This document shows positions 47,385 to 58,569 of a stretch of 64,000 nt of DNA, in pieces. The stretch spans positions 310,001 through 374,000 of the forward strand of contig NZ_KB913033.1 in the NCBI RefSeq assembly GCF_000384235.1. Direction: 5' to 3'. Origin of the DNA: Hydrogenovibrio halophilus DSM 15072 (GTDB taxonomy: Bacteria > Pseudomonadota > Gammaproteobacteria > Thiomicrospirales > Thiomicrospiraceae). The position numbers and the translations under genes were made by a program. Below the pieces are notes generated by a model. It was not told where the DNA came from and ran no database searches. It worked only from the letters and a program-made list of their open reading frames with translations. Positions within the stretch are counted from its first letter, which is position 1, and each line of letters starts with the position of its first letter.

Positions 47385-47903
47385 TTACTCGACCGCCCCG
47401 GCAAACATGCTGTCGACGTCAATCAGAATGATGACGTCGCCCTGATAATGGGCTATGCCCTGCAGATAGCGTGAGGCATTTTCTTTGGTGGAAGACATGG
47501 GTTCGAACTGTTTTTCGGGAATGTCTTTGACTTCCATCACACTGTCGACCAGCATGCCGACGATGTTGTCTTCGTCCAGTTCAACAATGATGATCCGCGA
47601 CAGGTCATCGGGCTGTTTGGTGTTGAGCCCGTAAGTCATGCGGGTGTCAATGACCGACACGATCACGCCGCGCACGTTGATCACGCCCAAAACGGTCGGA
47701 TCGGCGCCCTGAACCTGACGAATGTGACCCACCCGCAAGACTTCACGGATTTTTTTCACATTGATGCCATAGACTTCGTCGTCCAGCTCAAACAGCACGC
47801 AACGGACACTGGGGCCGGAATACTGGCCCTCTTCGTCCAGCATGCCATCCAACGCGAGGTTACTGGTACTGTCGGCCGTAGCGGATTTCGTGGCAACACT
47901 CAT
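47385..47903 (-). CDS. cheW: Chemotaxis coupling protein CheW
   Basis: 172-aa adaptor linking receptors to CheA, with the CheW core (YGINVKKIREVLR, LGVINVRGVIVSVIDTR) after an N-terminal tail of about 30 residues. Last gene of the flagellar/chemotaxis cluster, 12 bp after cheA. The only cheW in the window. Confidence 0.95.
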   Translation of the reverse strand: MSVATKSATADSTSNLALDGMLDEEGQYSGPSVRCVLFELDDEVYGINVKKIREVLRVGHIRQVQGADPTVLGVINVRGVIVSVIDTRMTYGLNTKQPDDLSRIIIVELDEDNIVGMLVDSVMEVKDIPEKQFEPMSSTKENASRYLQGIAHYQGDVIILIDVDSMFAGAVE

Positions 47904-47915
47904 GCGTGTCCTCCT

Positions 47916-49907
47916 CTAAAACTGAAAACGTTTCAAGACGCCCGGCAAATCCAGGATCAGGGCAATATTGCCATTGCCGGTAATGGTGGCACCGGCATAG
48001 CCTTCCAGATGTTTCATCATCACGCCCAGGGGTTTGATCACCACCTCTTCCTGCCCGTTAACCTGGTCCACCACCAAACCGGCATACTGATTGCCGATCG
48101 AAACGATCACCACCTTGTCGCCGGAAAAATCGTCTTTGCTGCAGCCGGGATTCAGCCAGTCCTTCAAATAAAGCAATGGCACACTTTTTTCCCGCAGGCG
48201 CACCATCATCTGGCCGTCAATCTTATTGATCTGATTGCCGTCGTAATCAAAAATTTCCTGCACACTGGTCAGCGGAATCGCATAGCTGTCGTCTTCAAAC
48301 GCCACCATCAGGGTCGGCAAAATGGCCAGGGTCAAGGGCACTCGAATGCTGATGCGCGTGCCTTCGCCCGCGGCGGAATGGATGTCAATGCTGCCATTGA
48401 GTTTGGTGATCATGTTCTTGACCACGTCCATGCCCACCCCGCGGCCGGAAATGTCACTGACCTGATCGGCCGTGGAAAAACCGGCGGCCATGATCAGTTC
48501 AAACGCCGATTTGTCATCCAGCTGATTGGCGGTGACTTCGTCCATCACCCCTTTCTCCACCGCTTTGGCGCGCAATTTGTCCGGGTCCATGCCTTTGCCG
48601 TCATCGGTGATCGACAGCAGAATGTGATCGCCTTCCTGCTCCGCCGCCAGAATGATGGTCCCGTCACGGGATTTGCCCTCGGCCTCACGTTCATCCGGCA
48701 TTTCAATGCCGTGGTCCACCGAGTTTCGGACCAGATGCACCAACGGATCGGCCAGAGCTTCGACCAGGTTCTTGTCCAGATCCGTGTCTTCGCCTTTCAT
48801 TTCCAGGTTGATGGCTTTGCCCAGTTTGCGCGACAAATCCCGCACCACCCGTGGAAAACGGCCAAATACCTTCTTGACCGGCTGCATGCGGGTTTTCATC
48901 ACCGAGGCCTGCAAATCCGTGGTCACATGGTCCAAATTGCCGACGGCTCCGGAAAGTTCTTCCGCGGTTTCGTCATCACTGCCCCGCAGGGTCAGCAAGC
49001 GGTTGCGCACCAGCACCAGTTCCCCCACCAGGTTCATAATCTCATCCAGACGTCGGGTGTCCACCCGTACCGTGGATTCGGCCGCCGCCTTATGGGGTTT
49101 GTCTTTGCCTGCATCGGCCTTGTTGTCGTCAGGCTTTTTGTCGGGTTTGGCTGATTTCGCCGGAGCCGGCTCAGGCTTCTTCTCGGGTTTTGGGGCAGGG
49201 GCGGGTTCCGGTGCCTCGGTTTTCGGGGCCTCGCCCTGGCCTTCGATCGAATCTCGCTGCTCAAGCAGGGCTTCGAATTCGTCATCGGTGATTTCGCCTT
49301 CCGGGTCCACACCTTCAGGCAACTGCAATTTTTTGCCGGACTCGTCTTCGCCATCCTGAGGGGCCAACTGATCACGCTGCGCCAGCAAGGCTTCGAATTC
49401 GTCATCCGTGATTTCGCCTTCCGGGTCCACGCCTTCCGGCAGCTCCAGTTTGGGCGCGCCCGATTCGGCAGACCCGCCCTGACCGGAGGCGTCTTCGGCG
49501 GGTTCTTGCGCCGCATCGTCTGTGTCGCCGGTTCGCAATCGATCCAGTTCGTCGATCAACGTTTTATTGGATTCGTCGTCAAACTCACGTACGCCATCAT
49601 TGAGCTGGGTAATGAAATCACTGATTTCATCAAACGCGCGCATGATCACATCGGAAGCATGGTGATCGTATTCGAGTTGACCGTTACGGATTTTGTCAAA
49701 GACGTTCTCGGCACGGTGGCACAACTCCACCAACGGCTTGATGCCCAGAAAACCGGCACCGCCCTTGATGGTATGAAACCCCCGGAACACAGCGTTCAGC
49801 AAATCGGAATCGTCTGGCGAAGACTCCAACTCGGTTAACTGCTCATCCAGTCCTTCAATCAGCTCCGTGGCTTCTACCAGAAAATCTTGTAGTATTTCCT
49901 CATCCAC
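47916..49907 (-). CDS. cheA: Chemotaxis histidine kinase CheA (flagellar cluster)
   Basis: 663 aa. HPt H45 (FRGFHTIKGGAGFLG), dimerisation, HATPase (RNSVDHGIEMP, GRGVGMDVV) and CheW-like domains. The linker holds two near-identical 28-residue units (LPEGVDPEGEITDDEFEALL at about 154-181 and 194-221, period exactly 40 residues), then a Pro/Lys/Ala-rich stretch. These acidic helices take the place of a classical P2 domain and may bind CheY or CheB. Distinct from the CheA at 20738. Confidence 0.96.
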   Translation of the reverse strand: MDEEILQDFLVEATELIEGLDEQLTELESSPDDSDLLNAVFRGFHTIKGGAGFLGIKPLVELCHRAENVFDKIRNGQLEYDHHASDVIMRAFDEISDFITQLNDGVREFDDESNKTLIDELDRLRTGDTDDAAQEPAEDASGQGGSAESGAPKLELPEGVDPEGEITDDEFEALLAQRDQLAPQDGEDESGKKLQLPEGVDPEGEITDDEFEALLEQRDSIEGQGEAPKTEAPEPAPAPKPEKKPEPAPAKSAKPDKKPDDNKADAGKDKPHKAAAESTVRVDTRRLDEIMNLVGELVLVRNRLLTLRGSDDETAEELSGAVGNLDHVTTDLQASVMKTRMQPVKKVFGRFPRVVRDLSRKLGKAINLEMKGEDTDLDKNLVEALADPLVHLVRNSVDHGIEMPDEREAEGKSRDGTIILAAEQEGDHILLSITDDGKGMDPDKLRAKAVEKGVMDEVTANQLDDKSAFELIMAAGFSTADQVSDISGRGVGMDVVKNMITKLNGSIDIHSAAGEGTRISIRVPLTLAILPTLMVAFEDDSYAIPLTSVQEIFDYDGNQINKIDGQMMVRLREKSVPLLYLKDWLNPGCSKDDFSGDKVVIVSIGNQYAGLVVDQVNGQEEVVIKPLGVMMKHLEGYAGATITGNGNIALILDLPGVLKRFQF

Positions 49908-49945
49908 TGTGACAACCCTCTTTGATTTCGCGGCCGGCCAGGACG

Positions 49946-49963
49946 GTCGGACCTCAGTCCGAC
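49946..49963. other. Hairpin upstream of cheA
   Basis: GTCGGAC-CTCA-GTCCGAC, perfect 7-bp stem in the 159-bp gap between cheZ and cheA; no T-run. Confidence 0.4.
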
Positions 49964-50066
49964 AAACTCCCAGGCTTGGACAGAATCACTCTGTCAAACT
50001 TATGACACGATACGAATTTGCTTTAAGCAAAGATAAGCAAAGCACATGCCATGACACCGTTTTCAA

Positions 50067-50720
50067 TCAAATCCCCAGGTCATCCAGCATGGCGTCCACG
50101 TCATCCTGAGAGCCCACCGTGTCTTTTTTGCCGTCACGGGTCACATTGGGGCCCATACCGCGTTCTTGCTGGGCCTTGCGCTCGGCATCAGACTGCGCCG
50201 GTTCGGGAATCGCCTCCAGAGACAGACCGGAACGCTCGATCAAATCCTTTAACGACGCTTCCAGGCTGGTCACCAGCATAATCACACGATTCAGCACCTG
50301 ACCGGTCAAATCCTGGAACGACTGTGCGGTCATGATTTCGGTCATTTCAGCGTGCGCCTGTTTGAGATAGGCGGCAATTTTTTCATCCGAGGTCTGGGAT
50401 TCGATCGACTCCAGCAAACCGATCATATTCTCGGCGGCGTTCAGGGTTTTGTTACTGGCGTCTTCGGTGGTCTGCATCACGTATTCCAGACGTTCGGTCG
50501 CATCCGGCAGCCCATGCTTGGTGTCCTGCAACAGCTGCGAATCCTGACCGAAATTTTCCAGGGTGTCGTGCAGGTTCTGGGCAATTTCCTCGACGCCTTC
50601 GATCAAGGATTCGTTGCGTTTGGCCACAATCGCATCCAGCATCTCAGAGGCCTTATCGTAATCCTCTTTTTCCAAGGCTTTGAGCAAGGTTTTGACTTGT
50701 TTGGGTTTGATGTTTTTCAT
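50067..50720 (-). CDS. cheZ: CheY-P phosphatase CheZ
   Basis: Dephosphorylates CheY-P. 217 aa, long helical hairpin. Catalytic pair D137 and Q141 in SFQDLTGQ, and the C-terminal CheY-binding peptide DDVDAMLDDLGI. Start ATG at 50720 follows GGAGAGGA. Lies 95 bp after cheY. Confidence 0.94.
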   Translation of the reverse strand: MKNIKPKQVKTLLKALEKEDYDKASEMLDAIVAKRNESLIEGVEEIAQNLHDTLENFGQDSQLLQDTKHGLPDATERLEYVMQTTEDASNKTLNAAENMIGLLESIESQTSDEKIAAYLKQAHAEMTEIMTAQSFQDLTGQVLNRVIMLVTSLEASLKDLIERSGLSLEAIPEPAQSDAERKAQQERGMGPNVTRDGKKDTVGSQDDVDAMLDDLGI

Positions 50721-50815
50721 GTCCTCTCCCTGAAACCAAAAAAGGGCCTGACCCATTGGGCAGACCCTTTCCACTGTCTATGTATTTATCTGTGATCCTG
50801 ACCGGGCACTGTCAC

Positions 50816-51229
50816 TTACCCACCTGCCGCCTTTTTGCGTTCGGCGACACGTTCAAAGATTTTTTCGATTTTGCCATTGAGCGTGGCGGCGGTAAAAGGC
50901 TTAACAATGTAGCCGTCCACACCCGCCTCGGCCGCTTCCAGAATCTGGGCACGTTTGGCTTCGGCCGTAATCAGCAGAAAGGGCGTGCCTTTCAGCTTTT
51001 CATCGGCGCGTACATGGCGCAACAGATCAATACCGGTCATTTCCGGCATGTTCCAATCACTGACAATGAAATCGTATTTGCCGCTTTGAATCATGGGCCA
51101 TGCGGTCGCGCCATCATCCGCTTCATCGAACTTGCTGAAGCCCAGTTCTTTCAACAGGTTTTTAACGATGCGGCGCATGGTCGAAAAATCGTCCACGACC
51201 AGGATATTCATATTGCGATCTATTTGCAT
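50816..51229 (-). CDS. cheY: Chemotaxis response regulator CheY (flagellar cluster)
   Basis: 137 aa. Receiver domain starting MNILVVDDFSTMRRIV after a short N-terminal extension; phospho-acceptor D58 (VSDWNMPEMTG), switch Thr in LLITAEA, Lys in IVKPF. AGGA precedes the ATG at 51229. A short Lys/Ala/Gly tail follows the domain. The typical motor-binding CheY. Confidence 0.95.
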   Translation of the reverse strand: MQIDRNMNILVVDDFSTMRRIVKNLLKELGFSKFDEADDGATAWPMIQSGKYDFIVSDWNMPEMTGIDLLRHVRADEKLKGTPFLLITAEAKRAQILEAAEAGVDGYIVKPFTAATLNGKIEKIFERVAERKKAAGG

Positions 51230-51290
51230 GGTGCTTCCTCAAATCGTATTCGACAGACTGAGCCAGTCGCTTCAGCCGCCATTGCGTTTT

Positions 51291-51320
51291 TAAATCCAAT
51301 TAAATCCAATTAAATCCAAT
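51291..51320. repeat. 10-bp tandem repeat at fliA stop
   Basis: Three perfect copies of TAAATCCAAT; the first copy in the reading direction contains the last codons and stop of fliA (D-W-I-stop), the others lie beyond it. Confidence 0.9.
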
Positions 51321-52041
51321 CTTTCAATCGCGACTGCAGTCGCTTGATGGCCTGGCTGTGAATCTGACTGATGCGGGACTCGCTCACATCCAGTACCTGG
51401 CCGATTTCCTTCAAATTCAATTCTTCGTCGTAGTACAACGCCATCACCAATTTTTCTTTTTCCGGCAAGTTGGCAATCTGATCCGACAGGGCCTGATGAA
51501 ACCCGGCTTCCGAAAGCTCGCCAATTGGCGTTTTATTGTGGTTGACAATGCGCTCTTCGGACAAGTCGTCGTGATCCGGTTCATCAATCGAAAGCAACTG
51601 CGCTGAATTGGTGTCCTGGAGCATGCGGTAATAATCGCCCAAAGACACACCCAGTTGCTCGGCCACTTCTTCATCGCGGGCTTCCCGTCCCAGACGCGAT
51701 TCCACCTGGTTGATCGCTTCGGCCACATCACGCGATTTCCGATGCACGGACCGGGGTGTCCAGTCCCCTTTTCGGATTTCGTCCAGCATCGATCCCCGAA
51801 TGCGGATGCCCGCATAGGTTTCGAAGGTGGCCCCCTGGTTGGCATCGAATTTCTGGGCCGCTTCCATCAGCCCGATGATGCCGGACTGAATCAAATCCTC
51901 CACCATCACACTGTCGGGCAAACGCCCCTTCAGATGGTAGGCAATGCGCTTGACCAGGGGGAGATACGGCTCGATTTCGATGACCGCACGTTCACCGGCG
52001 GCCTGTTGTTGAAACTTGGCATAAACCTGGGTGCCTGTCAT
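51310..52041 (-). CDS. fliA: Flagellar sigma factor FliA (sigma28)
   Basis: 243 aa. Regions 2 (DLIQSGIIGLMEAAQKFD), 3 (LGREARDEEVAEQLG) and 4 (LNLKEIGQVLDVSESRISQIHSQA) of the sigma28 family. Directs class III/IV flagellar and chemotaxis genes. Follows flhG by 39 bp. Confidence 0.96.
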   Translation of the reverse strand: MTGTQVYAKFQQQAAGERAVIEIEPYLPLVKRIAYHLKGRLPDSVMVEDLIQSGIIGLMEAAQKFDANQGATFETYAGIRIRGSMLDEIRKGDWTPRSVHRKSRDVAEAINQVESRLGREARDEEVAEQLGVSLGDYYRMLQDTNSAQLLSIDEPDHDDLSEERIVNHNKTPIGELSEAGFHQALSDQIANLPEKEKLVMALYYDEELNLKEIGQVLDVSESRISQIHSQAIKRLQSRLKDWI

Positions 52042-52080
52042 AAACCCTTCTTCCCCATTACGCGCTGCATACAGAACGCT

Positions 52081-52998
52081 TCAGTCGGCTTTTGCCTGAA
52101 ACAAACGTTCAACAAAAAACTGCAAGTAGCCTGTCACCCCTGTCGGAACCGGCCAGCTGCTGATCTTCTGGGCCAGATCCCGGAAGGCCTTGGCCGATTC
52201 GCTCATCGGCTTGGCCAGGGTGACGGGCGTCTGTTTCTGAACAGACTCCCGCAAATCGGTATCGAACGGGATGGTGCCCAGATACTGAATGCGCACATCC
52301 AGAAACTGTTCACACACCTGCGAAAACTTATCATAAAGCATTTTGCCATGTTTTTCAGACTTGGCCATATTGGCCAGAAGCTGAAAACGGGTCAATTCGT
52401 AGTCGCGGCTGAGCACTTTGATCAACGCATAGGCATCGGTCATGGAAGCCGGTTCGTCCGTGACCACCACCACCACTTCCTGCGCGGCCCGACAGAAACT
52501 CACCACACTGTCGGCGATGCCGGCTGCGGTATCAATCAACAGAACGTCGAGCAGACCGTCGATTTCATCAAAGGCATTAATTATTCCAGCATTTTCCGCG
52601 GGGGTCAATTGCGCCATCCGCTTGACCCCGGAAGCCGCCGGAATCACTTTCAGACCACCCGGGGCATCCACCATGACGTCTTTGAGGGTTTTCTCACCGT
52701 CCAGAACGTGCGACAGATTGTACTGAGTCTGCAGTCCGAGCATCACATCCACATTGGCCAGGCTCATGTCGGCATCCATCAACAGCACCCGGTTGCCCAT
52801 TTTGGACAGCGCCACCCCAAGATTCACCGAGACATTGGTTTTGCCCACACCGCCTTTGCCGCTGGCGACGGCGAGCACTCTGACTGGCTTGTCCTTTTTC
52901 ACCTTTTTCCCCTTTGGCTGTGTTGCTGCTTGCTGCGGCCCTTCGGCCTGTCTGGCCGAACGCATGGCTCGAAGGCCGGCGGCCTGATCATTGTGCAT
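52081..52998 (-). CDS. flhG: Flagellar number regulator FlhG (FleN)
   Basis: MinD-like ATPase limiting flagellar number at the pole. 305 aa. Basic N-terminal segment, deviant Walker A SGKGGVGKTNVSVNL and Walker B LLIDTAAG. Start ATG at 52998 follows GGGAGA and overlaps the flhF end by 11 bp. Confidence 0.94.
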   Translation of the reverse strand: MHNDQAAGLRAMRSARQAEGPQQAATQPKGKKVKKDKPVRVLAVASGKGGVGKTNVSVNLGVALSKMGNRVLLMDADMSLANVDVMLGLQTQYNLSHVLDGEKTLKDVMVDAPGGLKVIPAASGVKRMAQLTPAENAGIINAFDEIDGLLDVLLIDTAAGIADSVVSFCRAAQEVVVVVTDEPASMTDAYALIKVLSRDYELTRFQLLANMAKSEKHGKMLYDKFSQVCEQFLDVRIQYLGTIPFDTDLRESVQKQTPVTLAKPMSESAKAFRDLAQKISSWPVPTGVTGYLQFFVERLFQAKAD

Positions 52999-54166
52999 CG
53001 GTGATCTCCCGGCCCAATCCCAGGCGGAACGCATCGTCCGGGTCCATTTGCGTGTTCTGCTGGCCCAGCACAATCGCCTTATCGACCAGATCCCGCACTT
53101 TTACCGGTTCCAAATCTTCTGGCACGCGCTGTCCTCCCGACAAATACGACACCGACAACCGGTGTTCGATTAATACCGTTATGATGTGCCCCAACTGCAG
53201 GGCCTCATCCACCTTGGTCAGAATGCAGCCATGCAATCCGACCTGACCGAAGGCGCGAACCACATCCTGCATCACGTTCAATTGTGTCGCCGCCGACATC
53301 ACCAGATAATTGCGAATCGAATTCAAACCCGGCTGCTCTTTGGTGAACTGCTGCGACAGCATGATGTCTTTCTGGCTGATGCCGGCGGTGTCAATCAACA
53401 CCAGCTTTTTGCCCGCCAGTGAGCTCAAAAGGTTGTAAAGCTCGCCCTGCGAGTTGGCCACATGCACCGGCACACCCAGCAAATCGGCAAAGGTTTTCAA
53501 TTGCGCCTGAGCGCCAATTTTGTAGCAATCCGTGGTCACCAGCGCCATCTGGCTGGCACTGTTGCGCATCACAAAACGGCTGGCCATTTTGGCAATGGTG
53601 GTGGTTTTCCCCACGCCGGTCGGCCCAACCAGTGCGACAATGCCACCTTTTTCAATCACATCCCTTGAGTCCACCGGGATTTCCTGCTCAATCTGAGCCA
53701 GCACATTTGACCAGGCCTGGTCAGAATTGCCTGACGCCAGGGCTTCATCGGACAGTCGTTGCGCCAGCTTCCAGCCCAGTCCCAGCTTCACCAGGCGTTT
53801 GATCAACGCCACTTTTTCCGGCTCTCGGGTTTCAGACTGGCTCCAGGCCAATCCGGAAAGCTGGTTTTCCAGCATCTGTTTGACCGCTTGCAATTCATCG
53901 GCCATTTTCTGAATTTCGGGGCCGCCTGAACTGGACATGGCATTGGCCTGCCCTGCGTACTCGGGCGAATAATAACTGCTGCGCGCCGCCGGTTCTTCCT
54001 TGGGCTGCGCATTGTAAGCCTGTGCTTCCGGGTCGATGGCGGCGACCACTTCCACGCCGGAATCGGTTTTGCGGCTGGACATGATCACCGCGTCATCGCC
54101 CAATTCGTCTCGCACCAACGCCATTGCCTGACGCATGGTCGGGGCCAGATAGCGTTTGAGTTTCAT
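52988..54166 (-). CDS. flhF: Flagellar SRP-like GTPase FlhF
   Basis: Sets polar flagellar placement. 392 aa: N-terminal basic B region, linker (about 60-95), NG GTPase domain with P-loop GPTGVGKTTTIAK and G3 LIDTAG. A palindrome copy (53709-53720) lies in the coding sequence and reads DQAWS. The gene begins directly after the flhA stop. Its presence suggests polar flagella. Confidence 0.95.
   Translation of the reverse strand: MKLKRYLAPTMRQAMALVRDELGDDAVIMSSRKTDSGVEVVAAIDPEAQAYNAQPKEEPAARSSYYSPEYAGQANAMSSSGGPEIQKMADELQAVKQMLENQLSGLAWSQSETREPEKVALIKRLVKLGLGWKLAQRLSDEALASGNSDQAWSNVLAQIEQEIPVDSRDVIEKGGIVALVGPTGVGKTTTIAKMASRFVMRNSASQMALVTTDCYKIGAQAQLKTFADLLGVPVHVANSQGELYNLLSSLAGKKLVLIDTAGISQKDIMLSQQFTKEQPGLNSIRNYLVMSAATQLNVMQDVVRAFGQVGLHGCILTKVDEALQLGHIITVLIEHRLSVSYLSGGQRVPEDLEPVKVRDLVDKAIVLGQQNTQMDPDDAFRLGLGREITDAQ
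53709..53720. repeat. Iterated palindrome, copy 11 (coding)
   Basis: ACCAGGCCTGGT within flhF, flanked to give a 16-bp palindrome; encodes DQAW. Confidence 0.95.
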
Positions 54167-56266
<2,100 letters not shown>

Positions 56267-56277
56267 TTAGGGTCTTT

Positions 56278-57435
56278 TTACGTCATCCGGTCGGTGTCAG
56301 TTGAAGGCGGTGCCGCCGTTTGCATGGCATTGGGAATCGGCAGATTGTCAAAATCCACCGACTGCGTGGGCTTGCCTTCCTTAAGCTGAAAGACATAAGC
56401 CAGAATCGTCGCCACGGCTTTAAACAAGTCATAGGGAATCGGACGGTCCACTTCGGCATTATAGTACAAAGCGCGCGCCAGGGGCGGGGCTTCCACAATG
56501 GGAATGTCGTTTTCCTGCGCCAGTGTCCGTATCTGCACCGCCATAAAGTCCGAGCCCATGGCCATGACCACCGGCTCGGACATTTCGTCGGCCTCGTATT
56601 TCAGTGCCACGGCAAAATGGGTGGGGTTGGTGATCACCACATCCGCCTCCGGTACCTGCTGCATCATCCGCTTTTGAGCGGTCTCGCGCTGCACCTGACG
56701 GATTCGGGCCTTGACCTCCGGACTCCCCTCCTGCTGTTTCTGCTCGTCCTTGACTTCCTGCTTGGTCATTTTGAGCTTGGTGATGTGCTGATGCATCTGA
56801 AACGGCACATCAATTGCGGCCACCACCAGCAGTGCCAGGGACACAATGATAAAGGCTTCGGTAATCAACTGTCCGGCATGGGCCAACCCCTGTTTGGAGG
56901 GTTCGGCACCAAGAGACAGCACCTCCTGATAGGAATACCAGAGCAAAAAGCCCGCGACGATCGACACCAGAGTGAATTTGGCAAAAGCCTTGAGAAACTC
57001 CATCAGCGCATTCATTGACACCATGCGCTTGAGCCCGCTGAGCGGATTCATTTTGCTGATTTTCGGAGACATGGCCTGAGTGCTGAAGTTCCACCCGCCC
57101 AACAGGGCCGATGAGACAATGGCGATCAACACCATCAACAGCAGAAATGGCGCAATCATCCACAGGGATTCGATCACCATGCCAATGACGCGATTGGAGA
57201 GCATGCCGAAATCGTAGGCATGGGCCCGATCAAAACTGAGACCTTTTTTGACAATGCCTTCAAACTTGACCAGCATGTCGCCACCGAACAGATACAGAAA
57301 CACCGCCGCCCCGAATGTCATCACAAACGTGGTAAGCTCCTTTGAACGGGCGACGTCGCCCTTTTCTCTGGCTTCACGCAGCTTCTTTTCGGTGGGTTCT
57401 TCGGTTTTTTCGGTTCCGTCCTGGTTTTCGGCCAT
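56278..57435 (-). CDS. flhB: Flagellar export switch protein FlhB
   Basis: 385 aa, four membrane helices and a cytoplasmic domain with the autocleavage site N270-PTH, used to switch export from hook to filament. Follows fliR by 16 bp. A separate C-terminal-domain homologue occurs at 15000. Confidence 0.96.
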   Translation of the reverse strand: MAENQDGTEKTEEPTEKKLREAREKGDVARSKELTTFVMTFGAAVFLYLFGGDMLVKFEGIVKKGLSFDRAHAYDFGMLSNRVIGMVIESLWMIAPFLLLMVLIAIVSSALLGGWNFSTQAMSPKISKMNPLSGLKRMVSMNALMEFLKAFAKFTLVSIVAGFLLWYSYQEVLSLGAEPSKQGLAHAGQLITEAFIIVSLALLVVAAIDVPFQMHQHITKLKMTKQEVKDEQKQQEGSPEVKARIRQVQRETAQKRMMQQVPEADVVITNPTHFAVALKYEADEMSEPVVMAMGSDFMAVQIRTLAQENDIPIVEAPPLARALYYNAEVDRPIPYDLFKAVATILAYVFQLKEGKPTQSVDFDNLPIPNAMQTAAPPSTDTDRMT

Positions 57436-57451
57436 CCAGCTTAAAGTCCTG

Positions 57452-58231
57452 TCAAGGTTGGCTTAAACGTAATTGTGAAAGCACCTGATCACTGGCGTGA
57501 ATCAGGTGCTGCAAATTCGGCAACAGCAGCGGGGTGATCAGAATCAGCATCACCATACCCGCCATCAAGGTGATCGGAAAACCGACCGCAAAAATGTTCA
57601 TCGCCGGTGCGGCCCGGGAAATGACCCCGAAGGAAATATTGACCAGCAGCAATGCTGTCACCAGCGGCAGGGCAATCGCCACCCCGTAGGTAAACATTTG
57701 CGAGCCGAACTCGTACAACAGCTTGAGGCTGTCCTGATTGAAAAAGGTCGTCCCGATCGGCAGGGTTTCAAAGCTGCTGACCACGGCCTGAAAAACAAAC
57801 ACATGACCATTGAGCAACAGAAACAACAGGGTCGCCATAATCGTGAAATAGCGACCGATGATCGGCGTATTGACACCGGTGGCCGGGTCCACCATCGACG
57901 CCATCGCCAGCCCCATGGCCATCGAGGCCAGATGCCCGGCAACGATAAAAGCCTGAAAGACCACTGCAAACACCAGACCAATGGCCACTCCGATGCCGAC
58001 CTGCTGCACAATCAGCATCACCCCGTGCAGGGTAAACGGACTCACCGGCGGCGGCAGATTCATGGCCGGTGCCACCGCCAGGGTAATAAACACCGCCAGC
58101 ATCAGCCGAACCCGCACCGGCACGTATTCACCCGAGAACACAGGCACCATCAACAACATACCGGAAATGCGCACAAACGGCCAGAAATACAAGCCCAGCA
58201 ACTGCAGGAATTCGTCATAGCTGAAAGTCAT
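57452..58231 (-). CDS. fliR: Flagellar export protein FliR
   Basis: 259 aa, about six membrane helices, export gate component. Start ATG at 58231 (MTFSYDEF) is preceded by AAGGGA; a TTG three codons earlier is less likely. A palindrome copy lies 19 nt upstream of the start, between fliQ and fliR. Confidence 0.93.
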   Translation of the reverse strand: MTFSYDEFLQLLGLYFWPFVRISGMLLMVPVFSGEYVPVRVRLMLAVFITLAVAPAMNLPPPVSPFTLHGVMLIVQQVGIGVAIGLVFAVVFQAFIVAGHLASMAMGLAMASMVDPATGVNTPIIGRYFTIMATLLFLLLNGHVFVFQAVVSSFETLPIGTTFFNQDSLKLLYEFGSQMFTYGVAIALPLVTALLLVNISFGVISRAAPAMNIFAVGFPITLMAGMVMLILITPLLLPNLQHLIHASDQVLSQLRLSQP

Positions 58232-58250
58232 ACGCGCCAATCCCTTTTTG

Positions 58251-58262
58251 ACCAGGCCTGGT
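58251..58262. repeat. Iterated palindrome, copy 12
   Basis: ACCAGGCCTGGT between fliQ and fliR, 23 nt after the fliQ stop, inside an otherwise tightly packed operon. Confidence 0.95.
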
Positions 58263-58285
58263 AATGTTTGGCCGGCGTCATCGCA

Positions 58286-58555
58286 TCAACCGATGAAGTT
58301 GGGGATGTTCAAAAACAGCTCACGGGTAAAAGACACCAGATTGTCCAGCATCCAGGGGCCCAGCAACACCAGCACCACCCCCACTATCGCGACTTTGGGA
58401 ATAAAACTCAGCGTCATCTCGTTGATTTGCGTGGCCGCCTGAAACATGCCCACCAGCAGCCCCACCAACAGGGCCGGAATCAGCAAGGGACCGGCCAGCA
58501 TAAAGATGAGCTCCAGCATGCGTTGCCCAATTGAGAGAACGGTTTCCGGTGTCAT
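58286..58555 (-). CDS. fliQ: Flagellar export protein FliQ
   Basis: 89 aa, two membrane helices, export gate component with the usual MTPETVLSIGQ start. A longer in-frame ORF is rejected since it reads into fliP. Confidence 0.95.
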   Translation of the reverse strand: MTPETVLSIGQRMLELIFMLAGPLLIPALLVGLLVGMFQAATQINEMTLSFIPKVAIVGVVLVLLGPWMLDNLVSFTRELFLNIPNFIG

Positions 58556-58569
58556 CTCAGAACCCTCAC

